Shown here: piece after piece, positions 1 through 8,384 of the stretch
Layout of the letters: each line of letters opens with the position of its first letter
Numbering within the stretch: the stretch's first letter is position 1
Assembly: GCF_000688295.1 (NCBI RefSeq)
Contig: NZ_JHZF01000015.1
Coordinates: forward strand, 1 to 64,000
Reading direction: 5' to 3'
Length of the DNA: 64,000 bases
Source of the DNA: Pseudooceanicola nanhaiensis DSM 18065
GTDB lineage: Bacteria > Pseudomonadota > Alphaproteobacteria > Rhodobacterales > Rhodobacteraceae
Made by a program: the position numbers and the translations under genes
The notes under the pieces: model-generated
Databases searched by the model: none
Told to the model about the DNA's origin: nothing
What the model saw: the letters and a program-made list of their open reading frames with translations, nothing else

Positions 1-6
1 CCCCAC

Positions 7-75
7 CTTCCTCTGGTCCATGTATCCTCGGGGGGTGAATTGGCCGCAGGCCAAGAGGGGGGCAGACAGCCCCCC
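7..75 (+). repeat. modular GC-rich repeat, copy A
   Basis: Three blocks are shared with the copies near 47.3 and 55.1 kb: CTTCCTCT (7-14), TATCCTCGGGGGG (23-35), and a hairpin GGGGGGC-AGACA-GCCCCCC (57-75). The linkers between blocks differ in length and sequence. It lies in the intergenic stretch before the first gene, reading towards it. The spacing variation makes it a modular dispersed element, not a simple duplication. Its function is not evident; the hairpin could stop transcription or protect RNA ends. Confidence 0.75.
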
Positions 76-163
76 TCCGGCGCGACGGGCCCCGCCCGGC
101 GCAACCCCTGGCCCATAGACATCCGCCCGTCCGCCCGCGATGATCCCCCTCGGGAGGAGCCAC

Positions 164-1750
164 ATGAGCTGGGATTACATCATCGTCGGCGCCGGCAGCG
201 CGGGTTGCGTGCTGGCGAAACGCCTGGGTGAGGCGGGCCACCGCGTCCTGCTGCTCGAGGCCGGGGGCAGGGACAATTACCACTGGGTGCACATCCCGAT
301 GGGATATCTCTACTGCATCGGCAATCCCCGCACCGACTGGATGTTCCGGACTGCGCCCGAGCCGGGGCTGAACGGCCGCAGCCTGCTCTATCCGCGCGGC
401 CGGATCCTCGGCGGCTGCTCCTCGATCAACGGCATGCTCTACCTGCGCGGCCAGGCCGCGGATTACGACGGCTGGCGCCAGACGGGCCTGACCGGCTGGG
501 GCTGGGACGACGTCCTGCCGTATTTCCTGAAATCCGAGGATTACGTCGACGGCCGGTCGGAGTTCCACGGCCAGGGCGGCGAATGGCGGGTCGAGAACCA
601 GCGCCTGCACTGGCAGCTCCTCGACGACTGGATCGCGGCGGCCGAGGCGGCGGGCATCCCGCGCACCGAGGATTTCAACACCGGCGACAACGAGGGCGTG
701 GGCTATTTCAGGGTCAACCAGCGGAACGGCTGGCGGATGAACACCGCCAAGGCCTTCCTGCGCACCGCCAGGGCGCCCGGTCTGAAGGTCGAGACCGAGG
801 CCCACACCCGCCGCGTCATCCTGAGCGAGGGCCGCGCCACCGGCGTCGAATACCTTCGGGACGGCCGGGTCGTGACCGCCCATGCGGCGCGCGAGGTCAT
901 CCTCTCCGCCGGCGCCATCGGCTCTCCGCAGATCCTCCAGCTCTCGGGCCTCGGCCCGGCGGAGCTGCTCCGCGCACATGGCATCGAGGTGCTCCGCGAC
1001 ATGCCCGGCGTGGGGCGGAACCTGCAGGACCATCTCCAGCTTCGCCTGTCGTGGCGGCTGACCGGGGCGAAGACCCTCAACACCCTGGCCAATTCGCTCT
1101 GGGGCAAGGCGCTGATCGGCATGGACTACACCTTCCGCCGCCGGGGCCCGATGTCGATGGCGCCCTCGCAGCTCGGGGCCTTCACCCGCTCGCGCGAGGG
1201 GCTGGCGACGCCGGATCTGGAATACCACGTCCAGCCGCTCTCGCTCGACGCCTTCGGGCAGCCGCTCCATGCCTATCCGGCGATCACCGCCTCGGTCTGC
1301 AACCTGCGCCCCGAAAGCCGCGGCACGGTCGAGATCGCCTCGGCCGATCCGCTGGAGGCGCCGCGGATCGCGCCGAACTACCTCTCGACCGAAGGCGATC
1401 GCCGCACCGCCGTCGACGCGATCCGCCTGACCCGCCGGATCATGGCGCAGGCGCCGCTCGCAGCCTATGCGCCACAGGAGATGAAACCCGGTCCCGCACA
1501 CGAGAGCGACGCGGAGCTCGCCAAGGCCGCCGCAGAGGTCGGCACCACGATCTTCCACCCGGTCTCGACCGTCCGCATGGGCGCGGATGACGCGGCGCCC
1601 CTCGATGCGCAGCTGCGGTTGCGCGGGGTCGGGGGCTTGCGCGTGGTGGACGCGAGTGTCATGCCCGCGATCACCAGCGGCAACACCAACGCTCCGACGA
1701 TCATGATCGCGGAGAAGGCCGCAGACATGATCCTCAAGGAGAGCGCCTGA
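164..1750 (+). CDS. GMC family oxidoreductase (choline/alcohol dehydrogenase type)
   Basis: This is a 528-residue FAD-dependent oxidoreductase of the glucose-methanol-choline family. The N-terminus has the Rossmann motif GAGSAG at residues 9-14 with the ribose-binding Glu near 32. The family signature GRILGGCSSINGMLYLRG lies near residues 83-100, the second signature GAIGSPQILQLSGLGP follows, and the C-terminus has the active-site His in FHPVSTVRMG and a GNTNAPTIMIAEKAADMI segment. The start at 164 follows a GGAGG-type site; an upstream in-frame ATG at 140 lacks one. The substrate, an alcohol or choline-like polyol, cannot be told from sequence. The next gene begins 1 nt after the stop, so the two are probably cotranscribed. 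Confidence 0.93.
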   Translation: MSWDYIIVGAGSAGCVLAKRLGEAGHRVLLLEAGGRDNYHWVHIPMGYLYCIGNPRTDWMFRTAPEPGLNGRSLLYPRGRILGGCSSINGMLYLRGQAADYDGWRQTGLTGWGWDDVLPYFLKSEDYVDGRSEFHGQGGEWRVENQRLHWQLLDDWIAAAEAAGIPRTEDFNTGDNEGVGYFRVNQRNGWRMNTAKAFLRTARAPGLKVETEAHTRRVILSEGRATGVEYLRDGRVVTAHAAREVILSAGAIGSPQILQLSGLGPAELLRAHGIEVLRDMPGVGRNLQDHLQLRLSWRLTGAKTLNTLANSLWGKALIGMDYTFRRRGPMSMAPSQLGAFTRSREGLATPDLEYHVQPLSLDAFGQPLHAYPAITASVCNLRPESRGTVEIASADPLEAPRIAPNYLSTEGDRRTAVDAIRLTRRIMAQAPLAAYAPQEMKPGPAHESDAELAKAAAEVGTTIFHPVSTVRMGADDAAPLDAQLRLRGVGGLRVVDASVMPAITSGNTNAPTIMIAEKAADMILKESA

Positions 1751-1751
1751 C

Positions 1752-2306
1752 ATGCCCCGTCTTGCCATCGCCCACTGGTCCGGCTCCGGCTCGGTCACCC
1801 TTGCCGCCCAGCTCATCGCCGACGGCAGCCGCGCCGAGGGGGTCGAGGCCGACCTCATCGACGTCTCGAAGATCGGTGACGCCGGCTGGGAAACGCTGGC
1901 GCAGGCCGATGCGATCATCTTCGGCACGCCGACCTACATGGGCGGCCCGGCGGCGGGGTTCAAAGCCTTCATGGACGCCACCGGCTCTGCGATCTTCGTC
2001 AAGCGCCAGTGGCTCGACAAGCTGGCGGGCGGCTTCACCAGCGGCGTGAACACCGGCGGCGACAAGCTGGCGACCCTGCACGCGCTGTCGATCTTCGCCG
2101 CCCAGCAGGGCATGGTCTGGATCGGTCAGGACGTCATCGGCGCCCCGGTGATCGAGGGCAACCGCGGCCTCAACGTCTCGGGCACCTTCCTGGGGCTGGC
2201 GGTGAATTCCGATGGCGAGGGCGGGCTGACCGAGGGCTGCGAAAGCTCCGCCCGGCATTACGGTGCGCGGATGGCCCGCGCCGCGAGGCGCTGGTCGCAA
2301 GACTGA
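1752..2306 (+). CDS. flavodoxin family protein (WrbA-like FMN reductase/quinone reductase)
   Basis: This 184-residue protein has a flavodoxin fold. A Ser/Gly-rich FMN phosphate loop lies at residues 9-14 (SGSGSV), and FGTPTYMGGPAAGFKAFMD near 56-75 resembles the isoalloxazine loop of WrbA and related NAD(P)H:quinone oxidoreductases. It starts one base after the GMC gene stop, so the pair forms an operon of two flavin enzymes. An electron-transfer link between them is inference. It is cytosolic with no signal peptide. The exact acceptor is unknown. Confidence 0.85.
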   Translation: MPRLAIAHWSGSGSVTLAAQLIADGSRAEGVEADLIDVSKIGDAGWETLAQADAIIFGTPTYMGGPAAGFKAFMDATGSAIFVKRQWLDKLAGGFTSGVNTGGDKLATLHALSIFAAQQGMVWIGQDVIGAPVIEGNRGLNVSGTFLGLAVNSDGEGGLTEGCESSARHYGARMARAARRWSQD

Positions 2307-2382
2307 CGCCCGTTTCGGCGCCGCTCGCCGGGATGTGACCGGCGCGGCGGCCGCGGGCCGGATTGCGCGATGTCCCGACGGC

Positions 2383-2832
2383 TCAGCCGGTGTCTTCGCG
2401 GCTGGCCGAGACCTGGCGCGGGTCGATCTCGCGCCCGGTCCGGCGGTCGGTCAGCACCGGCTCGATCACCGCGCCGGTGTGGCGGTCGCGGAAGGTGAAA
2501 TCGGGCACGTCCGCGCGCGGCTGGTGCGTCTCGCCCCAGCGGATCAGCGCGATGAGGACCGGGTAGAGGTCGCGGCCCTTGTCCGTCAGCCGGTATTCAT
2601 GGCGCGGCGGCGCATCGCTGTACTGCCTCCGTTCCAGCACGCCCGCCGCCTCCAGCCCCTTCAACCGGTCCGACAGCACGTGGCGGGTGATCCCGAGGCT
2701 CTCATGCAGCTCTTCGAACCGCCTGAGGCCCCGGAAACAATCCCGCAGCACGAGCAGCGTCCAGCGGTCGCCGACCACGGAGAGGCCGCGCGCCACCGGG
2801 CAGGTCTCGTTCTGAAGCTCGTTCCACCGCAT
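2383..2832 (-). CDS. HxlR family winged-helix transcriptional regulator
   Basis: The 149-residue protein starts with the HxlR core: a Cys near residue 11 in the ETCPVARGLSVVGDRWTLLVLRD region, then a winged helix (FEELHESLGITRHVLSDRL) and a wing ending in YRLTDKGRDLYPVL. Members of the family often sense redox or electrophile stress through that N-terminal Cys; this is family knowledge, not shown here. The gene is divergent from a MATE efflux gene, and the space between them carries GTTCC...GGAAC palindromes, one of which overlaps its own start codon. It probably controls itself and the pump. Confidence 0.92.
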   Translation of the reverse strand: MRWNELQNETCPVARGLSVVGDRWTLLVLRDCFRGLRRFEELHESLGITRHVLSDRLKGLEAAGVLERRQYSDAPPRHEYRLTDKGRDLYPVLIALIRWGETHQPRADVPDFTFRDRHTGAVIEPVLTDRRTGREIDPRQVSASREDTG

Positions 2833-2900
2833 GGACGGAACCTAATGCGCCGAGTGGGTTCCGAAAAGGAATTTTCTTGCCTTGGGTTCCCTTTTGGAAC
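2821..2900. promoter_or_regulatory. probable HxlR operators between regulator and MATE pump
   Basis: Three inverted repeats of GTTCC/GGAAC lie in 80 bp. GTTCC-N11-GGAAC (2821-2841) spans the HxlR start codon. GTTCC-GAAAA-GGAAT (2858-2872) and the perfect GTTCC-CTTTT-GGAAC (2886-2900) lie before the pump gene. The last two have 5-bp spacers and their centres are 28 bp apart. The arrangement fits a dimeric winged-helix regulator bound at tandem sites. Assigning them to the HxlR protein is inference from position. Confidence 0.65.
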
Positions 2901-2932
2901 TTACTGGACCCGAGACCCATCCCGAGGCCCCC

Positions 2933-4333
2933 ATGACCCAGTCCCACACCAATGCGCGCCGCCTGAAGCGCGCCCACGCGATGCTGAACGGCCCGGTGAC
3001 GGGCACGCTCGCGAAGCTTGCCGCGCCCAACGTGATCGGGATGCTCGCCACCGTCCTCGTCTCGGTCGCCGAGGGCACATGGGCGGCCCTGCTGGGGGTC
3101 GAGGCGCTGGCCACGGTCGCGCTGGTCTTTCCCTTCGTGATGCTGACCCAGACACTGGCCGGGGGCGCCTTCGGCGGCTCGACCTCGGCCGCCGTCGCCC
3201 GGGCGCTCGGCGCAGGGGACGAGACCCGCGCGGGCCGCATCGCGTTTCACGCCCTGATGATCGCGGTGATGGCCGGGGCGGTGCTCGCCGTCGTCTTCCT
3301 GAGCTTCGGAGCGGGCATCTTCACCGCGCTCGGCGGGCGGGGCGACATCCTCGACGATGCGCTGGCCTGGGGCGCGGTCTTCTTCCCCGGCGCGGTGCTG
3401 GTGTGGCTCTCGCAGATCTCGGCCTCGGTCATGCGGGGCACCGGGAACATGCTGCTGCCGTCGCTCTCGCTGGTGGCGATGTCGGTGATCTCGGCCACCT
3501 GCTCGGGCGCCTTCGCGCTCGGCTGGGGGCCGCTGCCCGCGCTCGGCGTGCCGGGGCTCGCCCTGGGCCTTCTCACCGGGCACGGGGTGGTGACGATCCT
3601 GATCCTGCTCTACTTCGCCGCCGGTGGCCTGGGCTTCCCGGTCTTCGCCGACCTGCGCCCGGCCCGCGCGCTCTTCGGGGCGATCCTGCGGGTCGCGATG
3701 GTCGCCGCGCTGTCGCCGGTCCAGACCATCCTGACCACCCTGGTCGTCACCGGCTTCGTCGCCCGCTTCGGGGCCGAGGCGCTGGCGGGCTACGGGCTGG
3801 GCGCGCGGCTCGAGTTCCTGATGATCCCGATCACCTTCGGCTTCGGCACCGCGGCGACCGCCATGGTCGGCACCAACATCGGGGCCGGCAACGTCCCCCG
3901 CGCCCGGACGGTCGCCTGGACCGCGGCCGGGATGGCCGCCGCGCTGGTGGCGGGCATCGGTTTTGCCGTCGCCATCATGCCCGACCTCTGGCTGGGCCTC
4001 TTCCTCGACGATCTTGCCGGGCCGGTCCATGCCTCGGCCGAGGGCTACCTGCGGATCGTCACGCCGTTCTACGGCTTCCTCGCCATCGGCCTGGCGCTCT
4101 ATTTCGCGAGCCAGGGGGCGGGGCGTGTCTTCTGGCCGGTGATGGCGGCCTCTGCCCGGCTCGCGGTCGTCGTCGCAGGCGGGGTCGTCGTGATCGGCGC
4201 AGGGGGCACGCTGGGCGCGCTCTACGCGGTGATCGCGGTGGCGATGGTGGGATACGGGCTGCTGACGGCGCTGGCGGTGCTGAAAGGGGACTGGCGGCCC
4301 GACCTGCCCGCGGCGCGGCCAGCCGCACGCTGA
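2933..4333 (+). CDS. MATE family efflux transporter
   Basis: This is a 466-residue polytopic membrane protein of the MATE (NorM/DinF-like) fold with about twelve hydrophobic segments. The N-terminal half has LAAPNVIGMLATVLVSVAEG followed by a GGSTSAAVARALGAGD segment, typical of the family between helices 2 and 3; the second half repeats this with GFGTAATAMVGTNIGAGN. It should export cationic drugs or toxic metabolites using an H+ or Na+ gradient. The start at 2933 (MTQSH) follows a GAGG site, while in-frame codons upstream run into the operator region. The divergent HxlR regulator suggests induction by its substrate or by stress. Confidence 0.92.
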   Translation: MTQSHTNARRLKRAHAMLNGPVTGTLAKLAAPNVIGMLATVLVSVAEGTWAALLGVEALATVALVFPFVMLTQTLAGGAFGGSTSAAVARALGAGDETRAGRIAFHALMIAVMAGAVLAVVFLSFGAGIFTALGGRGDILDDALAWGAVFFPGAVLVWLSQISASVMRGTGNMLLPSLSLVAMSVISATCSGAFALGWGPLPALGVPGLALGLLTGHGVVTILILLYFAAGGLGFPVFADLRPARALFGAILRVAMVAALSPVQTILTTLVVTGFVARFGAEALAGYGLGARLEFLMIPITFGFGTAATAMVGTNIGAGNVPRARTVAWTAAGMAAALVAGIGFAVAIMPDLWLGLFLDDLAGPVHASAEGYLRIVTPFYGFLAIGLALYFASQGAGRVFWPVMAASARLAVVVAGGVVVIGAGGTLGALYAVIAVAMVGYGLLTALAVLKGDWRPDLPAARPAAR

Positions 4334-4343
4334 CCCCCGGAAA

Positions 4344-4378
4344 CGACAAACCCCCGGGGCTGGGCCACGGGGGTCGTC
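4344..4378 (-). terminator. Rho-independent terminator of rpsU
   Basis: The stem is ACCCCC (4350-4355) pairing with GGGGGT (4369-4374), with flanking ACGAC/GTCGT extending it. On the minus strand the hairpin is followed by a TTTGTCGTTT tail. It lies after S21 and may also stop the convergent MATE transcript. Confidence 0.7.
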
Positions 4379-4411
4379 TCGAACGTAACGTTCTGTTCCG
4401 AAGGAAAGCTC

Positions 4412-4618
4412 TCAGAGGAGACCTTCGCGTTGCGCCTTCTTGCGCGCCAGCTTGCGGGCGCGGCGGATCGCTTCGGCTTTCTCGCGCGCTTTCTTCTCGG
4501 AGGGTTTCTCGAAATGCTGCTTGAGCTTCATTTCCCGAAACACGCCTTCGCGCTGGAGCTTCTTCTTCAGGGCGCGGAGCGCCTGATCGACGTTGTTGTC
4601 GCGAACAGAGACCTGCAT
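4412..4618 (-). CDS. rpsU: 30S ribosomal protein S21
   Basis: The 68-residue basic protein matches bacterial bS21: it begins [20 protein letters not shown] and carries the family [17 protein letters not shown] segment. S21 sits near the anti-Shine-Dalgarno region of 16S rRNA and helps initiation. The gene is monocistronic, with a terminator downstream. A 13-bp palindrome GAACGT-A-ACGTTC lies in its 3' region at 4381-4393; its meaning is unknown. Confidence 0.97.
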   Translation of the reverse strand: MQVSVRDNNVDQALRALKKKLQREGVFREMKLKQHFEKPSEKKAREKAEAIRRARKLARKKAQREGLL

Positions 4619-4731
4619 GTGGTTGTCACCACCTTCCTAGGTTAGAGTTGCAAGAGAATTTGCAGGAAGTGGCGTTCTACCAAGCAGCGCCCTATTTGTC
4701 CAGTGCAAGGACATCAGACCCGGAGGCCCCC

Positions 4732-5430
4732 ATGACCGATGCCACCGCCACCCAGACCCCGGCGCCCGACCCCGCGGAGCGGCTGCTCGACGCCGCGCTG
4801 CCCCATGTGCCCTTCGACGGCTGGTCGGAGGCGACCTTCCAGGCCGCGCGCGCCGATGCCGGCATCGATGCCGGGCTCGCGCGGGCCCTCTATCCCCGCG
4901 GCGCGCTCGACATGGCGCTGGCCTATCACCGGCGAGGCGACGCGGAAATGCTGCGCAAGCTCGAACAGGCCGACCTCACCGCGCTTCGGTTCCGCGACCG
5001 GATCGCCCGGGCGGTCCGGTTCCGGCTGGAAGCGGCCGGGGACCGCGAATTCGTGCGCCGCGGCATGACGCTCTTCGCCCTGCCGCAGAACGCGGGCGAG
5101 GGCACGAAGGCGCTCTGGGGCACGGCGGACGCGATCTGGACCGCGCTCGGCGACAGTTCGGACGACGTGAACTGGTACACCAAGCGGATGACGCTGTCCG
5201 GGGTCTACGGTTCGACCGTGCTCTACTGGCTGGGCGACGACAGCCCGGGCCATGCCGCGACCTGGGACTTCCTCGACCGGCGAATCGATGGCGTGATGCA
5301 GATCGAGAAGGTGAAGGCCGATCTCAAGGCGAACCGGCTGACTGCCGCGCTGATGGCCGGTCCGATGGCCGTTCTGGGCACCATCCGGGCGCCGAAGCGG
5401 CGCGGCGGCATGCCGGGCCGGACGGGCTGA
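4732..5430 (+). CDS. COQ9 family protein (ubiquinone biosynthesis accessory)
   Basis: The 232-residue protein resembles alphaproteobacterial COQ9/RpsU-divergent proteins. It has an N-terminal helical TetR-like part (AERLLDAALPHVPFDGWSE) and a C-terminal lipid-binding part with DVNWYTKRMTLSGVYGSTVLYWLGD, the most conserved COQ9 segment. COQ9 binds isoprenoid intermediates and presents them to the COQ7 hydroxylase; that role here is by family. It is divergent from rpsU, the usual arrangement in this order and the origin of the name. The start at 4732 follows GGAGG. Confidence 0.88.
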   Translation: MTDATATQTPAPDPAERLLDAALPHVPFDGWSEATFQAARADAGIDAGLARALYPRGALDMALAYHRRGDAEMLRKLEQADLTALRFRDRIARAVRFRLEAAGDREFVRRGMTLFALPQNAGEGTKALWGTADAIWTALGDSSDDVNWYTKRMTLSGVYGSTVLYWLGDDSPGHAATWDFLDRRIDGVMQIEKVKADLKANRLTAALMAGPMAVLGTIRAPKRRGGMPGRTG

Positions 5431-5496
5431 GACGGCGCAGGGCGGGGTGGCCTGCGGACGGGTTGCGAATCCGTGTCATGGCCCCTATATGGCCCC

Positions 5497-5594
5497 TTGA
5501 GAGGTTGGCGCGGGCAAGTGCCTCGCCAACCCGGTCAGGTCCGGAAGGAAGCAGCCGTAACGAGTCCCGCTTGGGTCGTTGTCCAGCCTCTCAC
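5497..5594 (+). ncRNA. ffs: signal recognition particle RNA (4.5S, bacterial small type)
   Basis: The apical loop signature GTCAGGTCCGGAAGGAAGCA (from 5534) with the following GCCGTAAC is diagnostic of SRP RNA helix 8. The 5' arm GAGAGGTTGG (from 5500) pairs with CCAGCCTCTC (5583-5592) to close the rod. The length of about 98 nt fits the small bacterial form. It binds Ffh and FtsY for cotranslational membrane targeting. The ends are estimated from pairing. Confidence 0.93.
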
Positions 5595-5671
5595 CCCACC
5601 CATCCCCGATTGCCGCTGCCCCGGACCTCGCGTAATATCGCGCGGATGACCAGCGCGCGCCCCCCTCGCAG

Positions 5672-6724
5672 ATGACCGCCCCGATGCCGAGCCTGCTGGA
5701 CCTCGGGTGGTCCGCGCATTTCCTGTCCCAGCTGTCCCCCGAAGAGGCCGAGGCCCTGACCCCCGGACGCGTCGCCGAGATCCAGCGCGACCGGCTCTCC
5801 GTTCTGACAGGGACCGGCCCCCGCGGGCTGGTGCTGCCCTCCGAGATCGGCGCGGGCGACGTGGCCGTGGGCGACTGGCTGCTGATCGAGCCCGGGGCGG
5901 AGCGGGTCCTGCGCCTTCTCGACCGCCGGACCGAGCTGGCGCGGAAGGCGGCGGGGATCGAGACCCGGCCGCAGCTGATCGCGGCGAACGTGGACACGCT
6001 CTTCATCACGACCTCCTGCAACGACGATTTCTCGCTGCCCCGGCTGGAGCGGGCGCTTGCGCTCGCCTACGAGGCCGGCATCGAGCCGGTGATCCTGATC
6101 ACCAAGTCCGACCTCGCGACCGATCCGGCGCCCTATCTCGCGGCGGCCCGCACGGCCGCGCGGGACGTGGAGGCCATCGCGCTCAACGCCAAGGCGCCCG
6201 AGGTGGTTCAGGCCCTCGCCCCGTGGTGCGGTGCGGGCCGGACGGTCGCGCTGATCGGCATGTCCGGCACCGGCAAGTCGACGCTGGCCAACGCGCTCTG
6301 CGGCACCGACCGGGCCACCGGCGGCGTCCGCGAGGACGATGCCCGCGGCCGCCACACCACCACGTCGCGGTCGCTGCACCGCACGCTGGCGGGCGGCTGG
6401 CTGATCGACACGCCCGGGATGCGCGAGATGGGGGTCTTCGATGCCGCCTCGGGCATCGACACGGTCTTTGCCGAGATCACCGAGCTGGCGGAGGCCTGCA
6501 AGTTCCGCGACTGCGCCCACGAGAGCGAGCCGGGCTGCGCCGTCCGTGCGGCCGTCGAGGCAGGCGAGCTCGATCCCGAACGCCTCGCCCGCTGGCGCAA
6601 GCTCAAGGCCGAGGACCGGCAGGCGAGCGAGACGCTGTCCGAGAGCCGCGCCCGCGGCAGGAAGATGACGCGCTTCCACAAGCGGGTGCAATCGGCCAGC
6701 CGACGGGCGAAGTTCGAGGATTAG
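5672..6724 (+). CDS. rsgA: ribosome small subunit-dependent GTPase A
   Basis: This 350-residue protein is a circularly permuted GTPase: G4 (TKSD, near residue 144) precedes G1 (GMSGTGKST, near 196) and G3 (DTPG, near 246). The N-terminus is an OB-fold-like region (LSVLTGTGPRGLVLPSEIG). A C-terminal zinc knuckle has Cys residues in CKFRDCAHESEPGC. RsgA tests the decoding centre of maturing 30S subunits. It lies downstream of SRP RNA with a short gap. Confidence 0.96.
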   Translation: MTAPMPSLLDLGWSAHFLSQLSPEEAEALTPGRVAEIQRDRLSVLTGTGPRGLVLPSEIGAGDVAVGDWLLIEPGAERVLRLLDRRTELARKAAGIETRPQLIAANVDTLFITTSCNDDFSLPRLERALALAYEAGIEPVILITKSDLATDPAPYLAAARTAARDVEAIALNAKAPEVVQALAPWCGAGRTVALIGMSGTGKSTLANALCGTDRATGGVREDDARGRHTTTSRSLHRTLAGGWLIDTPGMREMGVFDAASGIDTVFAEITELAEACKFRDCAHESEPGCAVRAAVEAGELDPERLARWRKLKAEDRQASETLSESRARGRKMTRFHKRVQSASRRAKFED

Positions 6725-6748
6725 GGGCGGGGGCCGCTCGCTGCCCGT

Positions 6749-7609
6749 TCAGAGACGCTCTGCCGCGAAGGTGTCGCAGGACTGCATCTCGCCGCTGTCG
6801 AAGCCGCGCTTGAACCATCCGGCGCGCTGTGCGCTCGTCCCGTGGGTGAAGCTCTCGGGATGCGGCACCTGTCCGGACCGGCGTTGCAGCGTGTCGTCGC
6901 CGATCTGCATCGCCGCGTTCAGCGCTTCGTCCAGATCGCCGGCCTCCAGCAGCCCCTCGACATGCGCGGCCCAGACGCCGGACAGGCAATCCGCCTGCAA
7001 CTCCAGCCGCACCGTCAGGGCGTTGGCCTCGCGTTCGCTCATCGCCTGTCGGGCGCGGTTGACGTCGTCGAGGATGCCGATCTCGTTCTGGACGTGGTGT
7101 GCGACCTCATGCGCCACCACGTAGGCCTGCGCGAAATCGCCCCGCGCACCCAGCTGGCGGGCGAGCGTCGCGAAGAAGTCGAGGTCGAGATAGGCCTTCT
7201 CGTCGAGCGGGCAGTAGAACGGGCCGGTCGCGCCGGAGGCGCCGCCGCAGGGGCTCTGCGTCACTGCGGAGAAGAGCACCAGAACCGGCGGGTCATAGGC
7301 CATGCCCGCCTGCTGCTGCAGGACCTCGCCCCAGACGTCCTCGGTCGTGGCGAGGACGCGCAGGGTGAAATCGGCGGCCTGTTCCTCCTCGGGGGTGAGC
7401 TCGCTGTCCACGTAGGCCCCCGCGGTGCCGCCGTTGCCCGAGACATAGGGCGTCAGCTCGATGTCGGTGAAGAAGGCGATGGCCAGCACCAGAAGCAGGC
7501 CGCCGATGCCGATCCCGCCGGCCCCGCCGATCGGGATCCCGCGCATGCCCGAGCGCATGCCGCGCCGGTCTTCCACGTTGCTGCTGCGGCGCACGCCTCT
7601 CAATCTCAT
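6749..7609 (-). CDS. neutral zinc metallopeptidase, YpfJ family
   Basis: The 286-residue protein has one membrane segment near residues 30-48 (GGLLLVLAIAFF) and then a soluble domain. The zinc motif HEVAH is at about residues 167-171, followed by ELQADC, where the Glu or Asp completes the site as in gluzincin-like families. Two Cys in the TQSPCGGASGATGPFYC region may form a disulfide, suggesting the domain is periplasmic. Family members are about 280-300 residues long. The start at 7609 follows a GGGAGAC site. Substrate and physiological role are unknown. Confidence 0.9.
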   Translation of the reverse strand: MRLRGVRRSSNVEDRRGMRSGMRGIPIGGAGGIGIGGLLLVLAIAFFTDIELTPYVSGNGGTAGAYVDSELTPEEEQAADFTLRVLATTEDVWGEVLQQQAGMAYDPPVLVLFSAVTQSPCGGASGATGPFYCPLDEKAYLDLDFFATLARQLGARGDFAQAYVVAHEVAHHVQNEIGILDDVNRARQAMSEREANALTVRLELQADCLSGVWAAHVEGLLEAGDLDEALNAAMQIGDDTLQRRSGQVPHPESFTHGTSAQRAGWFKRGFDSGEMQSCDTFAAERL

Positions 7610-7772
7610 TGGCTGTCTCCCGGCCAGGGTCGCTGGATGATACAGCCTTAACCCGTGGAGGCCAGTGGCGTTCCCTGCGACGGACGGAGAGCCGTGTACG
7701 GCCCGGACAGGCCCGGGACCCGGCGGCCCGAGCCCGAGGCGGTGCGGTCGCAAGGGCGGCGAAACCTCGGCG

Positions 7773-8384
7773 CTACGAGCACATCCCCTTGATCCCCGCC
7801 GCGATCTCGGGTTTCGCGGCCAGCGTGTCGGCGCAGATCTCCCGCGCCGTCCCGATCAGCGCGTCGGGCTCCACGATCCGCTCGATCAGCCCGAAGGCCA
7901 GCGCTTCCTCGGCGGTGATCTTCTGCCCGCCCATCAGGATCAGGCGCGCCCGTGCCGGGCCGACCAGCGCCGCCAGCCGCCCGGGGTCCGAGGGCTGCGG
8001 CAGGAAGCCCAGCTTCATCACCGGGTAGAAGAACTTCGCCCCCGGCACCGCGATGCGGATGTCGCAGGCCAGCGCCATGCCCATGGCGCCGCCCGCCAAC
8101 GTCCCGTTCAGCGCGCAGACCGACAGCCCCGGCAGCGCCGCGATGGCGGTGGAGAGCCGTTCCCAGAGCGGCGAGACGGCCAGCCCCGCCTTCGCCGCCT
8201 CGAGATCGGCCCCGGCCGAGAACACCTTGCCGGTGCCGGTCAGCACGACCGCGCGCGCCGCCTGCGCCGACTCGGCGGCCTCGGCCAGCGTCTCGAGCAT
8301 CTCCGCGGTCAGCGAATTGGCCTTGTCGGGCCGGTCGAGCGTGATCGTCCAGAGACCTTCGGCCCCGCGATCGACCGCGATCAT
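7773..8384 (-). CDS. enoyl-CoA hydratase/isomerase family protein
   Basis: This is a 203-residue crotonase-fold protein. The oxyanion-hole elements are FSAGADLEAA and NGTLAGGAMGMALACDIRIA. It is shorter than typical 255-residue hydratases, lacking most of the C-terminal helical trimerisation part. Its ATG overlaps the stop codon of the upstream SDR gene (ATGA), so translation is coupled. The substrate is unknown; the pair suggests acyl-CoA or related degradation. Confidence 0.85.
   Translation of the reverse strand: MIAVDRGAEGLWTITLDRPDKANSLTAEMLETLAEAAESAQAARAVVLTGTGKVFSAGADLEAAKAGLAVSPLWERLSTAIAALPGLSVCALNGTLAGGAMGMALACDIRIAVPGAKFFYPVMKLGFLPQPSDPGRLAALVGPARARLILMGGQKITAEEALAFGLIERIVEPDALIGTAREICADTLAAKPEIAAGIKGMCS

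Noticed and set aside
2837-2861. GGAAC followed by GGTT before the MATE gene as an EcfG promoter
   Set aside because: The spacer is 15 bp, outside the 16-17 bp range, and the bases are better explained as parts of the HxlR palindromes.
4381-4393. Palindrome GAACGT-A-ACGTTC after rpsU
   Set aside because: It is in a 3' region between convergent genes, so an operator role is unlikely; it may be chance.
5440-5480. GGTTGCGAATCC before the SRP RNA as part of a tRNA
   Set aside because: The T-loop-like sequence has an extra base and no other tRNA arms are present.
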